Notes: generated by a model from the sequence alone, not told the origin. Positions 46,477 to 56,750 are shown, counted from the first letter of the stretch. The stretch: 64,000 nucleotides of DNA from Paenibacillus sp. Marseille-Q4541 (GCF_018310695.1 NZ_JAGXCY010000005.1:186001-250000), one strand, 5' to 3'. A program made the numbers and translations.

Positions 46477-49137
46477 TTAGGAAATAGATGTTTCTTTCTT
46501 GCCCATTCCGACTCGAAAAAATTTAAATACTTCCATCAGCAATACGGAACCAAGTGCAAGTCCTCCAGCAATGAGGAACTCATTCCATCCAAATGTAGCT
46601 GGAATGGAGAAGATGCCACGTATCGCAGGAATTAATGTAATGCTGTACAGAACAAAACATACGAGTACAGCGCCAATTACGTATTTATTGGAGAAGATCC
46701 CGACTTGGAAAATAGTCTGCTGACTGGAACGAGCCGCAAAGGTTTGCAGGGTACGAGCCAAAATCAATGTAGTAAAGGCCATGGCAACACTCATTTCTGG
46801 GGAATGACCAAGACCAATGTACTGGGAAATAATAACGGCAATCCCGATAAGTACGCCGCGTGTAATGACTGCTCCGAGTGTTCCTCCAGCAAAGATCCCC
46901 TCGTTAATATCGCGTGGTTTCCGTGACATCACATTAGGTTCTGCTTTTTCCATACCAAGTGCAATGGCAGGGAGGGAATCGTTCGCGAGGTTAATGAACA
47001 ACAGCTGAATGGCCGTAAATGGATTGATCCAATCCACAATCAGCGCAAACAGAATTGCAATGATTGCGCCGAGGTTTCCGGCGAAAAGATACGCGATGGC
47101 TTTCTTGATATTATCAAAAACAGTTCGTCCTACTCCAACCGCATTGACAATGGATACAAAGTTGTCGTCTGTGAGTATCATCGCAGCTGAATCTTTGGCT
47201 ACGTCAGTACCACTGCCCATAGCAACACCGATGTCTGCTTGTTTCAATGCAGGTGCATCATTGACTCCGTCACCTGTCATTGCAGTAATTTGACCTTTTT
47301 TCTGCCAAGCACGAACGATTCGAATTTTATTCTCTGGTGAAACACGGGCATACACGGAGATATGCTCTAACTTTTCATCAAGTTCCTGCTCTGACATCGC
47401 ATCAAGCTCTTGACCTGTAACAGCGAAATCCCCTTCACTCATGAGACCGATATCCTGTCCGATGGCTTGAGCTGTTGTCTTATGGTCTCCGGTAATCATT
47501 ACGGTTCGAATTCCTGCTTTTTTGGACTCAACAATGGAGTCATAAACCTCTTCGCGTGGAGGGTCAATCATTGCAGTAAGACCGACAAGGACAAGATCAT
47601 ATTCATCATCCACATCTGCTCGGGTCGTATCATTTGGGATGGTTTTGTAAGCATAAGCAAGCACGCGAAGGGCCCGCTTGGAAAAATCCTCGTTTTGTTG
47701 ACGGAATTGTTCTAGTAGTTCATCCGTAATCGCTTTTTCTTCACCGTTTATAAATACACGGTTACATCGGCTGAATAGTACGTCAGGTCCACCCTTTGTC
47801 AGAATTGTTTTTTGTCCATCAAAGGTATGAATGGTAGACATGAGCTTGCGGTCCGAATCAAAAGGAATCTCTGCTTCTCGCGGAAATTGATCGCGAATTT
47901 CTCGATAATGTTTGTTTTTATTGTTACTGAACGCGATGAGCGCAATCTCAGTAGGATCACCGAGTTCTTTACCTTCCTCATTGATATGAGAGTCATTACA
48001 GAGGACGGCTATGTGCAGAAGACGGCGTTCTGCATCAGACAGAGTGTCCGGATCATTAGGGAATTCTTCTTTTGTCCCTTCTGGTATATAGTAATCTACA
48101 ACGGTCATCCGGTTTTGGGTCAGTGTACCGGTTTTATCCGTACAAATGACACTAGTAGAACCTAAGGATTCAACTGCGGGTAGCTTGCGAATAATCGCAT
48201 GCTGTTTTGCCATTTTATTGGTCCCGACGGAAAGGACGATGGTGACAATGGAAGAAAGGGCTTCTGGAATAGCAGCTACCGCAACAGCGACAGCAAACAT
48301 GAGCGCATTGAGGATAGATGCAGTCATATCTACTGAAGTATTTGAAAAGTAGATACGTGCTGCTTCTACTCCAAATATAATGACAGAGAGAATAAGGATG
48401 AAGATCCCCAGCTTTTTACTGAATTTATCCAGTTTTCGCTGAAGTGGAGTTTGTTTGGACTCTGCGCTTTCAATTAGACCAGCGATCTTCCCGATTTCCG
48501 TTTTTTCTCCTGTACCTGTAATGACAACAGTTCCCCGGCCGTACACCGTAAGTGCACCACTAAATACCATGTTGAGACGATCTCCAAGAGCGACTTCGCC
48601 TTCTACTGGATCTGTATGCTTTTCAACTGCTTCGGATTCACCTGTCAGCATACCTTCATTCACTTTTAAGCTTCCGGACTCAATGATCCGTCCATCTGCT
48701 GGTACATAATCCCCAGCTTCCAAGAGCACGATGTCACCGGGAACAAGCTCCCTTGCTGGTAACGTTAGACGTGCTCCTTCACGGATGACCTTTGCTTCTG
48801 GTGCGGAGAGATTTCGAAGGGCGTCTAAGGAACTTTCTGCTTTTCTTGTTTGCACAACACTAACGATGGCATTAAGAACAAGGACAAGAAAAATAATTAA
48901 AGATTCAATGTATTGACCGAGAACAAGCTGAACGGCAGCTGCAATAAGAAGTACAATGACCATAGGGTCCTTAAAGTTCTCTACAAAAAGTTTCCAGAGC
49001 GGATCTTTGTCCTTGGACTTGAGTTCATTGGGGCCTTCCGACTCCAGTCGTTTTTGGGCTTCTGCACTTGATATCCCTTGCTCGGAACTATTTACTTGTT
49101 TGAGAACCTCTTCTTTATTCTGTTGGTAATAATTCAA
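46477..49137 (-). CDS. Calcium-transporting P-type ATPase, LMCA1/SERCA-like
   Basis: A P2A-type pump of 886 residues. TGES at 165-168 (actuator), PEALS at 291-295 in membrane helix 4, the phosphorylated Asp334 in CTDKTGTLTQN, and TGDGVNDAPALKQADIG in the hinge. Ten membrane helices are expected. PEALS replaces the PEGLP of animal pumps, as in the Listeria LMCA1 pump, which carries one calcium per ATP. It would remove calcium from the cytoplasm. The gene stands alone between two terminators or promoters. Confidence 0.92.
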   Translation of the reverse strand: MNYYQQNKEEVLKQVNSSEQGISSAEAQKRLESEGPNELKSKDKDPLWKLFVENFKDPMVIVLLIAAAVQLVLGQYIESLIIFLVLVLNAIVSVVQTRKAESSLDALRNLSAPEAKVIREGARLTLPARELVPGDIVLLEAGDYVPADGRIIESGSLKVNEGMLTGESEAVEKHTDPVEGEVALGDRLNMVFSGALTVYGRGTVVITGTGEKTEIGKIAGLIESAESKQTPLQRKLDKFSKKLGIFILILSVIIFGVEAARIYFSNTSVDMTASILNALMFAVAVAVAAIPEALSSIVTIVLSVGTNKMAKQHAIIRKLPAVESLGSTSVICTDKTGTLTQNRMTVVDYYIPEGTKEEFPNDPDTLSDAERRLLHIAVLCNDSHINEEGKELGDPTEIALIAFSNNKNKHYREIRDQFPREAEIPFDSDRKLMSTIHTFDGQKTILTKGGPDVLFSRCNRVFINGEEKAITDELLEQFRQQNEDFSKRALRVLAYAYKTIPNDTTRADVDDEYDLVLVGLTAMIDPPREEVYDSIVESKKAGIRTVMITGDHKTTAQAIGQDIGLMSEGDFAVTGQELDAMSEQELDEKLEHISVYARVSPENKIRIVRAWQKKGQITAMTGDGVNDAPALKQADIGVAMGSGTDVAKDSAAMILTDDNFVSIVNAVGVGRTVFDNIKKAIAYLFAGNLGAIIAILFALIVDWINPFTAIQLLFINLANDSLPAIALGMEKAEPNVMSRKPRDINEGIFAGGTLGAVITRGVLIGIAVIISQYIGLGHSPEMSVAMAFTTLILARTLQTFAARSSQQTIFQVGIFSNKYVIGAVLVCFVLYSITLIPAIRGIFSIPATFGWNEFLIAGGLALGSVLLMEVFKFFRVGMGKKETSIS

Positions 49138-49483
49138 GTTGAACTTCCCTCCCTATATATCTTGCTGTTTGTAATTCAACAATGTGATGTATTTTCTTTT
49201 GCCCTATGTATATAAAATTTATCAGCAAAAGGAATCACGGTTTATCCAGACAGTATAATTTCTCCAGACCCTCCTTTAGTTATGCTTGATTCATAAACAC
49301 TCTGTTTATTAACCGTTAAAAAAGGAAAAGACACTTGTTTTTTCCTGTCATATATGTAGCTTTTGTGAATCAAACTAAATTTTACATAACCCAGGTTTAC
49401 ATGACTGATCCATAATGCGTATCATAGACAAGTACAGTTATAGTGAGTAGAACCCATTTGGATACGGAAAGGATGCTGCAGAA
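49138..49483. other. Intergenic region between calcium ATPase and HAD phosphatase
   Basis: 346 AT-rich bases between divergent genes. A candidate promoter for the HAD gene lies at 49396-49425. The rest shows no gene or fold that I can support. Confidence 0.45.
49396..49425 (+). promoter_or_regulatory. Possible sigma-A promoter of HAD phosphatase gene
   Basis: TTTACA (49396-49401), an 18-base spacer and TATCAT (49420-49425), ending 58 bases before the start codon. Confidence 0.4.
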
Positions 49484-50170
49484 ATGAATCAAACGGTTTC
49501 TCTAAAAAAACCGGAGGCAATGATTTTTGATATGGATGGAACTCTTTTTCAAACCGAGTCGCTTCTCATACCGGTATATCACCGTCTTTTTGACATCTTG
49601 AGGGAGGAAGGTCATCATGAAGGGCCGACACCGCCAGATGAACTCATGCTGGGAAGTCTCGGGATGCTTCTTCCGGATATTTGGAAAAAAGTCATCCCGA
49701 ATTCTACAGAGGCAGCTAAATTGCGCGCGGATGAGCTCCTTCTTCAGCTCGAACTGGAAGATTTGAAAGCTGGTTCGGGTGTTCTCTATCCAGGAGTGAA
49801 GGAAACGCTTCAAGCTCTGCATGAGATGGGGGTTAAGCTGTTTGTAGCAAGTAACGGGCTAGAACATTATGTAAAAGGGGTAGCGGAAATCCATCAAATT
49901 ACGGAATTGTTTGATGATTTATATAGTGCTGGTGAATTTAGTACAGCTTCCAAAGTAGATCTGGTTAAATTACTTCTTGATAAACATCAGATTAATAATG
50001 CATGGATGGTAGGAGACCGTTCTTCCGATGTGGAGGCGGGTGTTGAAAATGGACAGGCTGTCATTGGCTGCGCATATGCCGGTTTTGGTAAAGAAGATGA
50101 GTTAAAAGGTTCAAGCGCATTTATTAACGATTTTACCGAGCTGCTCACACTTTATAAAAATGCAGAGTAA
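49484..50170 (+). CDS. HAD-superfamily phosphatase
   Basis: A protein of 228 residues. Motif I FDMDGTLFQTES (nucleophile and acid Asp), motif II in FVASNGLEHY, motif III Lys in ASKVDLV, motif IV VGDRSSDVEAG. The four-helix cap between motifs I and II marks subfamily I, like phosphoglycolate phosphatases and PpaX. The substrate cannot be told from sequence. AAAGGATG precedes the start region. Confidence 0.85.
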   Translation: MNQTVSLKKPEAMIFDMDGTLFQTESLLIPVYHRLFDILREEGHHEGPTPPDELMLGSLGMLLPDIWKKVIPNSTEAAKLRADELLLQLELEDLKAGSGVLYPGVKETLQALHEMGVKLFVASNGLEHYVKGVAEIHQITELFDDLYSAGEFSTASKVDLVKLLLDKHQINNAWMVGDRSSDVEAGVENGQAVIGCAYAGFGKEDELKGSSAFINDFTELLTLYKNAE

Positions 50171-50209
50171 GGTAACTTTACAAAATTCAATATAGGTCAA
50201 TCAAAAAAT

Positions 50210-50284
50210 GCCGCATAGTTATATCCTTGTCACTCCAGCGCTTGCATGGTCTAGTGACAAGGTATAACATATGCGGCTTGTTTT
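50210..50284. terminator. Long hairpin terminator between convergent genes
   Basis: The arms at 50210-50234 and 50253-50277 pair over about 24 bp with two single-base bulges (GCCGCATA and CCTTGTCACT at the stem ends are perfect), followed by TTGTTTTT. It is longer than the other terminators in the window. Confidence 0.75.
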
Positions 50285-50304
50285 TAGCACATCTTTTAAG
50301 AAAT

Positions 50305-51408
50305 CTACTTTTTCTTTTGTTTGTAGAGCCATAAGGAGTACTCAAGAGGTTTGATAATGGCCTGATGATATACCTCATCCTGACCTATTTTAGCGAATAC
50401 TTCCCGTGCCGGCTTGGGATTTACCTCAATCAGAAAAATTCTCCCATTCTTATCGATGGCGAGATCAAGTGCCAGTTCACATAAGACTCCATATGTTTTC
50501 TCAAGATACTTAGCTACCTCAACACCAAATTCCTTAGCTGTATCCCGCACATCGTTACGTTTCTCTGGATCAGCAATCCACTTGGAGAGCAGATCGTTCA
50601 TCTCTGCTGCTATACCTCCACCATGCAGATTAGAAGTTACACTTCGCTCTGCACCGATTCTACCAGCGCAGCCTGTGAATTCCCATTCCCCGTTTTTATT
50701 TTTCTGCACCAACATTCGATAATCATGAACACGGCCATTCGGAAGCTTCAATTGAACCCCTTCTTGAATGATGTAACGACTCCCCATGTGGCAGTTTTTT
50801 AGAAACGTCGATAGGTTCTCAGAACGGATTCTTTTGGGTGAAATAATGTTTCGATCCTGATCTCTACCTTGTATAAGTAGGGTGTTTGGGTCCTTCGCTA
50901 CTCGCTCAATTCGTAAAATACCGCGTCCTCCTGTACCATTGATCGGTTTCATATAGATAAGCTTGTGGCTCTTCAGCATGGTTTTTACATCCGTAGAGTT
51001 TTGATACATCTTTGTATCAAGTAAAAAGGGGCGAAACATGGCCTTCTTGTTCAAGACCTGATGAATCGTCCATTTATTTCGAAGAGGACGGTTTAGAAAA
51101 AGAAGATGTGCATATTTTCTTCTAAAACGCAGTAGCTCCTGAAATCTTTCACCTCGCTGAATGCGGCAGCGGTCAAAGATGAGATCGGGAAAAGGGCGCC
51201 ATTTTTGAATCCATCGTTTTTGCTCAGGTAGATACATGAGAGCATAAATCATTTCTTTGCTGGAATTTACTTCAGAAGGTGTGAATACATAGACATCAAT
51301 GCCTAGCTTTTCGCCTTCCTCAATCATTTTTTCATATATTTTTTTCTCTTCGAGGTACTTATTCTCATTGAGATATAGGGTTAATATGCCTAGGACAGGT
51401 GACGGCAT
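50305..51408 (-). CDS. YheC/YheD-type ATP-grasp spore coat-associated protein (fifth copy)
   Basis: A YheC-type protein of 367 residues. The start LGILTLYLNENKYLEE and ATP-grasp loop YMKPINGTGGRGILRI match the family, as does the metal site LIEVNPKPARE near the end. YheC and YheD are linked to the endospore coat in Bacillus subtilis; the ATP-grasp fold implies formation of a carboxylate-amine or similar bond, with substrate unknown. Last of five tandem paralogues on this strand; a long hairpin terminator follows. Confidence 0.85.
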   Translation of the reverse strand: MPSPVLGILTLYLNENKYLEEKKIYEKMIEEGEKLGIDVYVFTPSEVNSSKEMIYALMYLPEQKRWIQKWRPFPDLIFDRCRIQRGERFQELLRFRRKYAHLLFLNRPLRNKWTIHQVLNKKAMFRPFLLDTKMYQNSTDVKTMLKSHKLIYMKPINGTGGRGILRIERVAKDPNTLLIQGRDQDRNIISPKRIRSENLSTFLKNCHMGSRYIIQEGVQLKLPNGRVHDYRMLVQKNKNGEWEFTGCAGRIGAERSVTSNLHGGGIAAEMNDLLSKWIADPEKRNDVRDTAKEFGVEVAKYLEKTYGVLCELALDLAIDKNGRIFLIEVNPKPAREVFAKIGQDEVYHQAIIKPLEYSLWLYKQKKK

Positions 51409-51446
51409 AATATGATCACCTTCTCTATTGTCTGATTTGTAAAGTG

Positions 51447-52568
51447 TTACTGTCGAGATTTTTCCATTTGTTTTGCAAGATAGGTGCAGTAGTGAATAAT
51501 TCGTTCTAGCGATCGCTTGCGAATACCTGGTTCGTCAAATTTCATCGGTTTCGCATTAGCTTCAAAAAAGCAAATCCCTCCGCTCGGGTCCACTCCAAGG
51601 TCCATGGACATCTCACCAAGCTTGTGACCTGCGGCTTTTTCTACTTGTTTGGCAATTACCATTACGGTTTCTTTGACCTGAACCATAATTCGATCAGCAA
51701 CTTCAGCGCCGAATACTTCGGTTAGCAATTCGACTGGATCTTCAACGCTGCCTCCACGGGGGACATGTGTTGTTATGCTTTTATGTCCGGCAAGCCGAGC
51801 GCCTATACCTGATAAACTCCAGACCCCTTTGCTGTTCTTCTGTACAAGTACACGGAGATCAAAAGGACGACCTTTATAGGTTGCAAGCTCGATTCCTTGC
51901 TGAACGATGTAATTACTGTTTTCTGTTTCTAATTTTATTTTGTTCCACAGTTTTTGCAGGGTGGCAGCTTTGTAAGTAACGCTTTTCTTCTCATCTTGTA
52001 TCCGAAGTCTGAAGGGAAGCTTATCATCTTTGTGAAAAGTCAGTTTCATAATTCCTTTTCCTGCTTTGCCGCTTTCCGGCTTCAAATAAACATAAGGATA
52101 TTTCTCCAGTATCCTGCCAAGACCCCGACTTGTTCGAAGTCTTTTGGTGTAGGGGATAAAATCACGGGTTGATTTGACTTTATTGAGCCATTCAAACAGA
52201 TCCCATTTGTTGAAAAAAAACGGATTGAACAGGGTTACGTCTGGATGGTTCAGACATTCTTGTATTTTCTTTTGAACAATCGGATCCTCTTCATCTTCTC
52301 GCTGAGGAATGCGATTATAGACAACATGGGGAAGAGGGAATAGGCCTTCAATCCATTCCTTCGTATAGTCATCATACCTATAGCCTTTAATTTCTTTAGC
52401 AGAAAGTTTCAGGTCACGGACGGTTACGATATAGACAGAACATCCAAGCTCTTCACCAGTCTTGATAATATCGCGGAAATTGTTACGGTTCCCCCGGAAA
52501 CAAAGCTTCTTGTCTTGCATGGTTAGGATAGCGATGACCGGTTTCATGTCTCGGCCATCACTATTCAT
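51447..52568 (-). CDS. YheC-type ATP-grasp protein (fourth copy)
   Basis: 373 residues from ATG 52568, whose codon overlaps the stop of the previous gene by 4 bases with GGAGGG upstream; the longer frame to 52706 runs into that gene. VIAILTMQDKKLCF at the start, YLKPESGKAGKGIMKL as the ATP loop and FFEANAKPMKF as metal site. Same family as its neighbours, in the short form without the N-terminal beta domain. Confidence 0.85.
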   Translation of the reverse strand: MNSDGRDMKPVIAILTMQDKKLCFRGNRNNFRDIIKTGEELGCSVYIVTVRDLKLSAKEIKGYRYDDYTKEWIEGLFPLPHVVYNRIPQREDEEDPIVQKKIQECLNHPDVTLFNPFFFNKWDLFEWLNKVKSTRDFIPYTKRLRTSRGLGRILEKYPYVYLKPESGKAGKGIMKLTFHKDDKLPFRLRIQDEKKSVTYKAATLQKLWNKIKLETENSNYIVQQGIELATYKGRPFDLRVLVQKNSKGVWSLSGIGARLAGHKSITTHVPRGGSVEDPVELLTEVFGAEVADRIMVQVKETVMVIAKQVEKAAGHKLGEMSMDLGVDPSGGICFFEANAKPMKFDEPGIRKRSLERIIHYCTYLAKQMEKSRQ

Positions 52569-53938
52569 GTATCTTCCCTCCGATGGAACTGACTGAGGTA
52601 TAAACAGTGATCTAATATGTGTTCCACCGATGCTTTCCCCTCTGTTCTGAGCAGAGGATGACGGAAGATCGACCGACCGGGTTTCGCGTTCGCTTCGAAC
52701 ATCCATACGTGTTCCTCCTGATCAATGCCGAGATCAAAACCAATTTCACCGAGGACGTGCTTGTGATGAAATTCAATGGCCTCAGCTAGTTTAATAGCGA
52801 CTTCCTTTGACTTTTGAAGAACCTCGGATGACCTGCTCCCAAACGCTTTGCTGAGTGCTTGCTCCGGTGTCATCAGTGATCCACCGTTTTTAATATGAGT
52901 CGTGATTGAGCCGCGACCGGCTTTTTTAGCTCCGATGCCAACGACAACCCATTCGTTTTTACCATTCTTGTGCATGTGAAACCGAAAATCAATAGGGCAG
53001 CGATCAATTTCAACGAGCCTTATTCCTTGTTGTGCAACATAGTCGTGAGCTTGTGATCCAAGCCTTGTCTGTAACATCCGCGAAAGACCCTTAAAAGTTT
53101 TGAAGCGAAGAAGTACATTGCCACTCGCTTTTCGATAACGACAAAAATATCCGCGACTCGGCAAATAGGTCAATCTAAAGATACCTTGACCCAGGCTTCC
53201 GGAAGAAGGCTTATAGTACACAATTTGATGCCGCTCGAGCATTTCCTTAATGAGATCCATACTTGGATCAAGGTGGGATTCAGGCACATAACCATTTACG
53301 GTTTGATCATCTTCAATCAATTTGTAGATATCTGATTTGTTGAAGAAGCTCCAATTGAAAAAGGGGATATTTTTACGTTCAAAACGATCCCGAATCTGGT
53401 TTGTGGCATGAGAGAAATCAGAACGCCTGCTCGGCAGACGATTGTATACAACATCAGGAAGGGGAACATGTCGTCTGACAAACCCTCCACTATCATTTAG
53501 AAAATAACCGTATACAGATTCGTTACTCCAATCAATATCTCTTGGTGTAAATCCGAAAGTATAGGATTTTTGATTTCCCGCTTTAAGCAGCTGTTTCACA
53601 AATCCCGTTCTTGATCCAAAAGGTTTGGTAGCAGATAAGGGACCATCAGATAAAATACCAATCAGCGGTCCGAGCTGTACCTCATCACCTTCAACACTTT
53701 TTATTAAGATACCACCGTTATTTGGAACTTGGATGGCGCTACGAACCGCACTAGTAAGATAAATGTGTTTCCCGTTCTTTTTCACAGTTTTCAAGAGGAC
53801 GGGAATTCGATTTTTTCCAAGTCGGATATGAATATTTTTTTTGCCGGTCAATTGAAAATTTTTAATGAGGGCATTGGAAAGATAAATAGTTTTCTCCGGC
53901 CGTTTTGTAAAATGCAAGTTGCATAATGTCAGACTCAT
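52565..53938 (-). CDS. yheD: YheD-type ATP-grasp protein (third copy)
   Basis: 457 residues, the long (YheD) form: about 95 extra N-terminal residues of beta-rich sequence (VPNNGGILIKSV), then GPLIGILSDG and the ATP-grasp core, with loop YYKPSSGSLGQGIFRL and metal site MFEANAKPGRS. Overlaps the next gene by 4 bases. It is the second long copy in the array; the order long-short-long-short-short suggests duplication of a yheD-yheC pair. Confidence 0.85.
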   Translation of the reverse strand: MSLTLCNLHFTKRPEKTIYLSNALIKNFQLTGKKNIHIRLGKNRIPVLLKTVKKNGKHIYLTSAVRSAIQVPNNGGILIKSVEGDEVQLGPLIGILSDGPLSATKPFGSRTGFVKQLLKAGNQKSYTFGFTPRDIDWSNESVYGYFLNDSGGFVRRHVPLPDVVYNRLPSRRSDFSHATNQIRDRFERKNIPFFNWSFFNKSDIYKLIEDDQTVNGYVPESHLDPSMDLIKEMLERHQIVYYKPSSGSLGQGIFRLTYLPSRGYFCRYRKASGNVLLRFKTFKGLSRMLQTRLGSQAHDYVAQQGIRLVEIDRCPIDFRFHMHKNGKNEWVVVGIGAKKAGRGSITTHIKNGGSLMTPEQALSKAFGSRSSEVLQKSKEVAIKLAEAIEFHHKHVLGEIGFDLGIDQEEHVWMFEANAKPGRSIFRHPLLRTEGKASVEHILDHCLYLSQFHRREDT

Positions 53939-54054
53939 GGATTTTTATCCTCCTATCCTGAAACGCAAAGGATCAGTGATATGAATATTTACGGATCAGG
54001 CCAGCTTGTGCTGGAAGTATTCGTCTATTCTTGGTTTACTTGCGACAAACCGAA

Positions 54055-55155
54055 TTAATGAGAATGGAGCAGTAAGTAACGAGCGTACTCCAGCGGTTTA
54101 TTACAGGCTCTATCTGCACTCTCGGAATCACCGGAGAGAAGGAAGGCAGCGCGGCCAGGTTTCGAGTTCACTTCAAGAATCCATAGGTGACCACTTCGGT
54201 CGATTCCAAAATCAATGCCTAGTTCGCTAAGTCGTCCATAGCGGCTTTCTAGAATACACGGAATGAGAGCCGATAACTCTGCTGCTTGCGTAAAGAGGAG
54301 AGTCGTAGTTTCTTTTCCGTATTCACGCTCAAGGAAGGATTGAGCTTCCAGTGCTCTTCCGCCTCCATGAAGATTTGAGGTGAGACTGCCGGCTGTTCCT
54401 TCGCGAATCATCAGACCGCTAAGGTCCCATTTGCCGGCACCATTTTTTTGAACAAGCGCTCTTAAATCGAACGGTTTAACATCCTGATTCATTAGTGGTA
54501 AAAAGGGCTGGATAATATAAGGTTTAACACTAAGAATACGATGTAGTTGAAGAAAACCGGAATTTAGATGAGAGAAACGTTTCTCAAAGTAACGATTGGA
54601 CCGAGTACGTCCTTGAACAAAGAGGATTTGTTCGGACGGAACCCACTGAACCAGCACCGTACTTTTTCCGTGTGAACCAGACTGGGGTTTCAGAAAGACA
54701 CCTTTGGGATACTTCTGAAGCCAATTTCTTAGTTGATCTTTGGACTCATATAATTCGGTTTCAGGTAAATGTGCATGCAGTCCTTCACATGACCGAAGAG
54801 ACTGATAAACACGCCACTTTCCTGGCAGAGCTCTGGAAAGATATCGAACTTTGTGGGAAGAGGATTTATTTGCCTGGTTTAATCTTCGCCGAAACACACC
54901 AGGAACGGGAGCCAAACAACGATCGTAGATCAGGTCTGGAACATCAAACGTTTCCTTGATCCAGTGGTCATTCACATATCGATATCCTTGATACTTTCCG
55001 TTCGGCTCAGACCCTTTCGGGGTGAGGATGACAACATTCATATCGAATTTATCACTTTCTAGACATAACTTCCGGCAAAAGGCTTCATCCGCGAAAGGAG
55101 GTGAACCTTCTCGTTCATTCACTAGAACACCAAGAGTACCCAATGTTTCATGCAT
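54055..55155 (-). CDS. yheC: YheC-type ATP-grasp protein (second copy)
   Basis: 366 residues, short form. GTLGVLVNEREG start, ATP loop FLKPQSGSHGKSTVLV, and ILEVNSKPGRA metal site. The loop differs from the others in having GSHGKST rather than GxxGxGI. Second gene of the array, 31 bases after the first; 116 bases without a clear terminator separate it from the next. Confidence 0.85.
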   Translation of the reverse strand: MHETLGTLGVLVNEREGSPPFADEAFCRKLCLESDKFDMNVVILTPKGSEPNGKYQGYRYVNDHWIKETFDVPDLIYDRCLAPVPGVFRRRLNQANKSSSHKVRYLSRALPGKWRVYQSLRSCEGLHAHLPETELYESKDQLRNWLQKYPKGVFLKPQSGSHGKSTVLVQWVPSEQILFVQGRTRSNRYFEKRFSHLNSGFLQLHRILSVKPYIIQPFLPLMNQDVKPFDLRALVQKNGAGKWDLSGLMIREGTAGSLTSNLHGGGRALEAQSFLEREYGKETTTLLFTQAAELSALIPCILESRYGRLSELGIDFGIDRSGHLWILEVNSKPGRAAFLLSGDSESADRACNKPLEYARYLLLHSH

Positions 55156-55186
55156 ATTTCATTGTTCCTCCTCTCTTTACGTGGAT

Positions 55187-56554
55187 TTAGAAACCTGCCA
55201 GAAAGGAAGAATACTCCAGCATGGCTTTTACTGAAGGACGTGTCTTGGCATCAGTGAGCGGTGTATTATCATTCTTGGATGGTTTTGAGTTTACTTCGAT
55301 GAGCCAAATTTTTCCTGATGTATCCATAGCAAGATCAATACCGAGTTCTCCAAAATGGGCTGGAATGGTTTCCTCGATTCCTGCAGCAATTTCAAGTGCA
55401 GCTCTGTTCATCTGTGCGATGGCATTTTTTTTGACTTCTAGGGGCAGAAGGGTCTTGTTCACCGCATCTTTCACGGTGCTGAGTGATCCGCCTCTGGCCA
55501 GATTCGATACAAAATGACTTCCTCCAGCTATGCGGGCAACAATAGAAGTAACCTTCCACTTTCCCGTATTGTTCTTCTGAACCAAGGCTCGGAAGTCCAC
55601 CGGCCTTTTGCTGATCTCAATTAGATGTAGTCCTTGCTGAATCTGATATTTTGTCGTTTTCATTTTTCCTGATATACCGGCAAAGAGTTTAGCAAGGTTC
55701 GGGTATACTTGTTTCTGAACTCCGCCTACTAAGGTGGCATGAGTCTGATAGGAGCCGTCGGCTTGCCTAGAAATACGTATGATTCCCTTGCCAAGGCTGC
55801 CCCGAACAGGTTTAAGAAAAACGACGGGGTAAGTCAGACACATACTTTTGAGCACAGCAAATGATCTGAGTAAGTGTGACTCCGGCAAATACCGTTTTAG
55901 TCCTACATTTTTTTTGAGTGCTTCGAACACTTCGTGCTTATCGAGAAATTTCTCATTGTACGTTAGTGTTCCGTAGCGGGATTTTACTTCCTTCACAAAA
56001 TGCTGTACGCTAGGTTTGTTCTCAAGTTTGCGTGAAGTAAGCCGATTATTTACAACATCAGCTATTGGCATGACTGTTTTTTTCCAGCCGTCATCATAAA
56101 TCCAGCCTTCGATTTTTCCTGTCACCGTTCCGATGTGATCGGGCGTAATGAAATACACATACGCTCCTTGTTTTTGACACGCACCGACCAGTTCTCTACA
56201 GAACATGGTAATGGAACCAAAAGGCTTATCAAGCTGATTCGGGTGGTCACGGCTGATTAGAACGCTAATAAGCGGTCCAATGCGTAGCGTACTGCTGTCA
56301 GCATGATAACGAATCTGGAGGACAGTTTGAGGAACGAGTCCGAGTTTCTTGGCCAAAGACGGACTCATTCGCATCCCTTCGTATTTCGGGACGGAAAGAA
56401 CGGTTACTTCATGATTGAAACTTCCAAATGCAAGTATTAACGGACGTCCGGTGGGGATTTTCCATTGTTTGAGCAATTTATCCCCGAGCATCACGACGTC
56501 ATCCTGCAGGAGGCCAGATCCGCTTATTTGGATCGCTACTTTTTTCTTGGACAT
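55187..56554 (-). CDS. yheD: YheD-type ATP-grasp protein (first copy)
   Basis: 455 residues, long form, from ATG 56554 with GGAAGGAG upstream; the frame extends to 56638 but without a ribosome site. N-terminal domain of about 100 residues (KKKVAIQISGSGLL), then GPLISVLISRD and the ATP-grasp core with FLKPVRGSLGKGIIRI and LIEVNSKPSKN. First gene of the array, divergent from yheA with about 196 bases between, so promoters for both lie there. Confidence 0.87.
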   Translation of the reverse strand: MSKKKVAIQISGSGLLQDDVVMLGDKLLKQWKIPTGRPLILAFGSFNHEVTVLSVPKYEGMRMSPSLAKKLGLVPQTVLQIRYHADSSTLRIGPLISVLISRDHPNQLDKPFGSITMFCRELVGACQKQGAYVYFITPDHIGTVTGKIEGWIYDDGWKKTVMPIADVVNNRLTSRKLENKPSVQHFVKEVKSRYGTLTYNEKFLDKHEVFEALKKNVGLKRYLPESHLLRSFAVLKSMCLTYPVVFLKPVRGSLGKGIIRISRQADGSYQTHATLVGGVQKQVYPNLAKLFAGISGKMKTTKYQIQQGLHLIEISKRPVDFRALVQKNNTGKWKVTSIVARIAGGSHFVSNLARGGSLSTVKDAVNKTLLPLEVKKNAIAQMNRAALEIAAGIEETIPAHFGELGIDLAMDTSGKIWLIEVNSKPSKNDNTPLTDAKTRPSVKAMLEYSSFLAGF

Positions 56555-56750
56555 CGTGGATCTCCTTCCAGGGGGCAAACAAGATGTCTGTTGTTTGAAG
56601 ATGGAATGGTAAATAGAACAATGCATGTGCTTCATCATATGAGGACATATATCCCTTGGTGATTGACCTACTTTTTAAAATTGTTTAACTTGCCTTATTC
56701 TGATCAAAAAATTGAAATCAAAATGAAAAATCAGCTAGGAGGAACAAATA

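Noticed and set aside
52569..52706. N-terminal extension of the fourth YheC/D gene
   Set aside because: It runs over the end of the third gene in another frame, and ATG 52568 has a good ribosome site with the usual 4-base overlap.
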